Below are positions 63,830 to 64,000 of a DNA stretch of 64,000 nt, piece after piece (the stretch's first letter is position 1; each line of letters starts with the position of its first letter). Source of the stretch: Kluyvera genomosp. 3 (GTDB taxonomy: Bacteria > Pseudomonadota > Gammaproteobacteria > Enterobacterales > Enterobacteriaceae). A program made the position numbers and the translations under genes. Below the pieces are notes generated by a model that saw nothing but the letters and a program-made list of their open reading frames with translations, was not told where the DNA came from and did no database searches. The stretch covers positions 2,636,645 to 2,700,644 of the forward strand of contig CP022114.1 of the NCBI GenBank assembly GCA_002211745.1. Reading direction: 5' to 3'.

Positions 63830-64000
63830 AGTGTCACTCTGACGCGAAAAGAGTTTTCAGTTAAGCAGATAAATAAGAGGGAAAAATGAAGACTGTCGGG
63901 CTAAATTCTAAAAAAAACCTCGAGCTGTAGATTTATACAGAATCTTCATTGCCAGAGTTCTACGCACCGCTATAGGAATGCGGTAATCCCGGCGGCTCTT
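63830..64000. other. Window end, no gene seen
   Basis: 171 bp upstream of the esterase. A 14-codon ATG frame at 63896 with AGAGGGA before it is too short to support as a gene. Confidence 0.4.

Noticed and set aside
63896-63940. Short ORF at the right end of the window
   Set aside because: Fourteen codons, no recognisable sequence, and context cut off by the window end.

Overview
This is a chromosomal window from a member of the Enterobacteriaceae. Nearly every gene has a recognisable E. coli K-12 counterpart, in blocks of conserved order. Some content (a diguanylate cyclase between slyB and slyA, a third tRNA-Val, zinT next to mdtK, a siderophore island, a second FtsI-like PBP) points to an Enterobacter, Lelliottia, Leclercia or Citrobacter type of genome rather than E. 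coli. I cannot fix the genus from sequence reading alone.

Layout. 1-23.8 kb follows the E. coli 37-min block: anmK, slyB, slyA, ydhIJK, ydhF, ydhL, nemRA, gloA, rnt, grxD, mepH, sodB, ydhP, ynhF, purR, punR, punC, cfa, ribC, mdtK, then zinT and three tRNA-Val genes. 23.8-32.1 kb is an accessory stretch: small redox and detoxification enzymes (ABM monooxygenase, rhodanese, CMD protein, aldo-keto reductase, flavodoxin-like quinone reductase with a divergent LysR regulator), a YbbY-like permease and glgS. 30.3-39.6 kb holds a siderophore uptake island: an ATPase, two permeases and a binding protein, translationally coupled to an RpiR-type regulator and followed by a beta-hydroxyacid dehydrogenase and a DUF2236 protein. 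A TonB-dependent receptor is divergent, and there are two Fur-like sites between. 39.7-48.1 kb is the E. coli 25-min block (ldtC, bhsA, comR, ycfJ, ndh, ycfP, nagZ, thiK, lpoB, ycfL, hinT). 48.3-58.9 kb is the 31-min block (ydbL, ynbE, ydbH, ldhA, hslJ, ydbJ, ydbK, micC, ompN-like porin). 58.9-63.8 kb is accessory: MerP-like and MerT-like proteins, a Tat-exported transglutaminase-like protein, an FtsI/PBP3 paralogue and an esterase.

Data quality dominates the reading. About 65 single-base losses, almost all in short homopolymers and mostly G or C, break some 30 genes, one tRNA and probably one operator. Restoring one base at each gives proteins of the expected length (slyA 144, rnt 215, mepH 271, purR 341, ydbH 879, ndh 434 residues). 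I therefore annotate these as single full-length CDS with sequencing frameshifts, not as pseudogenes, and give the position of each break.

Regulatory sites read directly include a PhoP box at slyB, a SlyA box at slyA, NemR operators, two PurR boxes at purR, a Zur-like site at zinT, a 7-bp palindrome at the LysR gene, Fur-like sites at the siderophore island and an FNR site at ndh.
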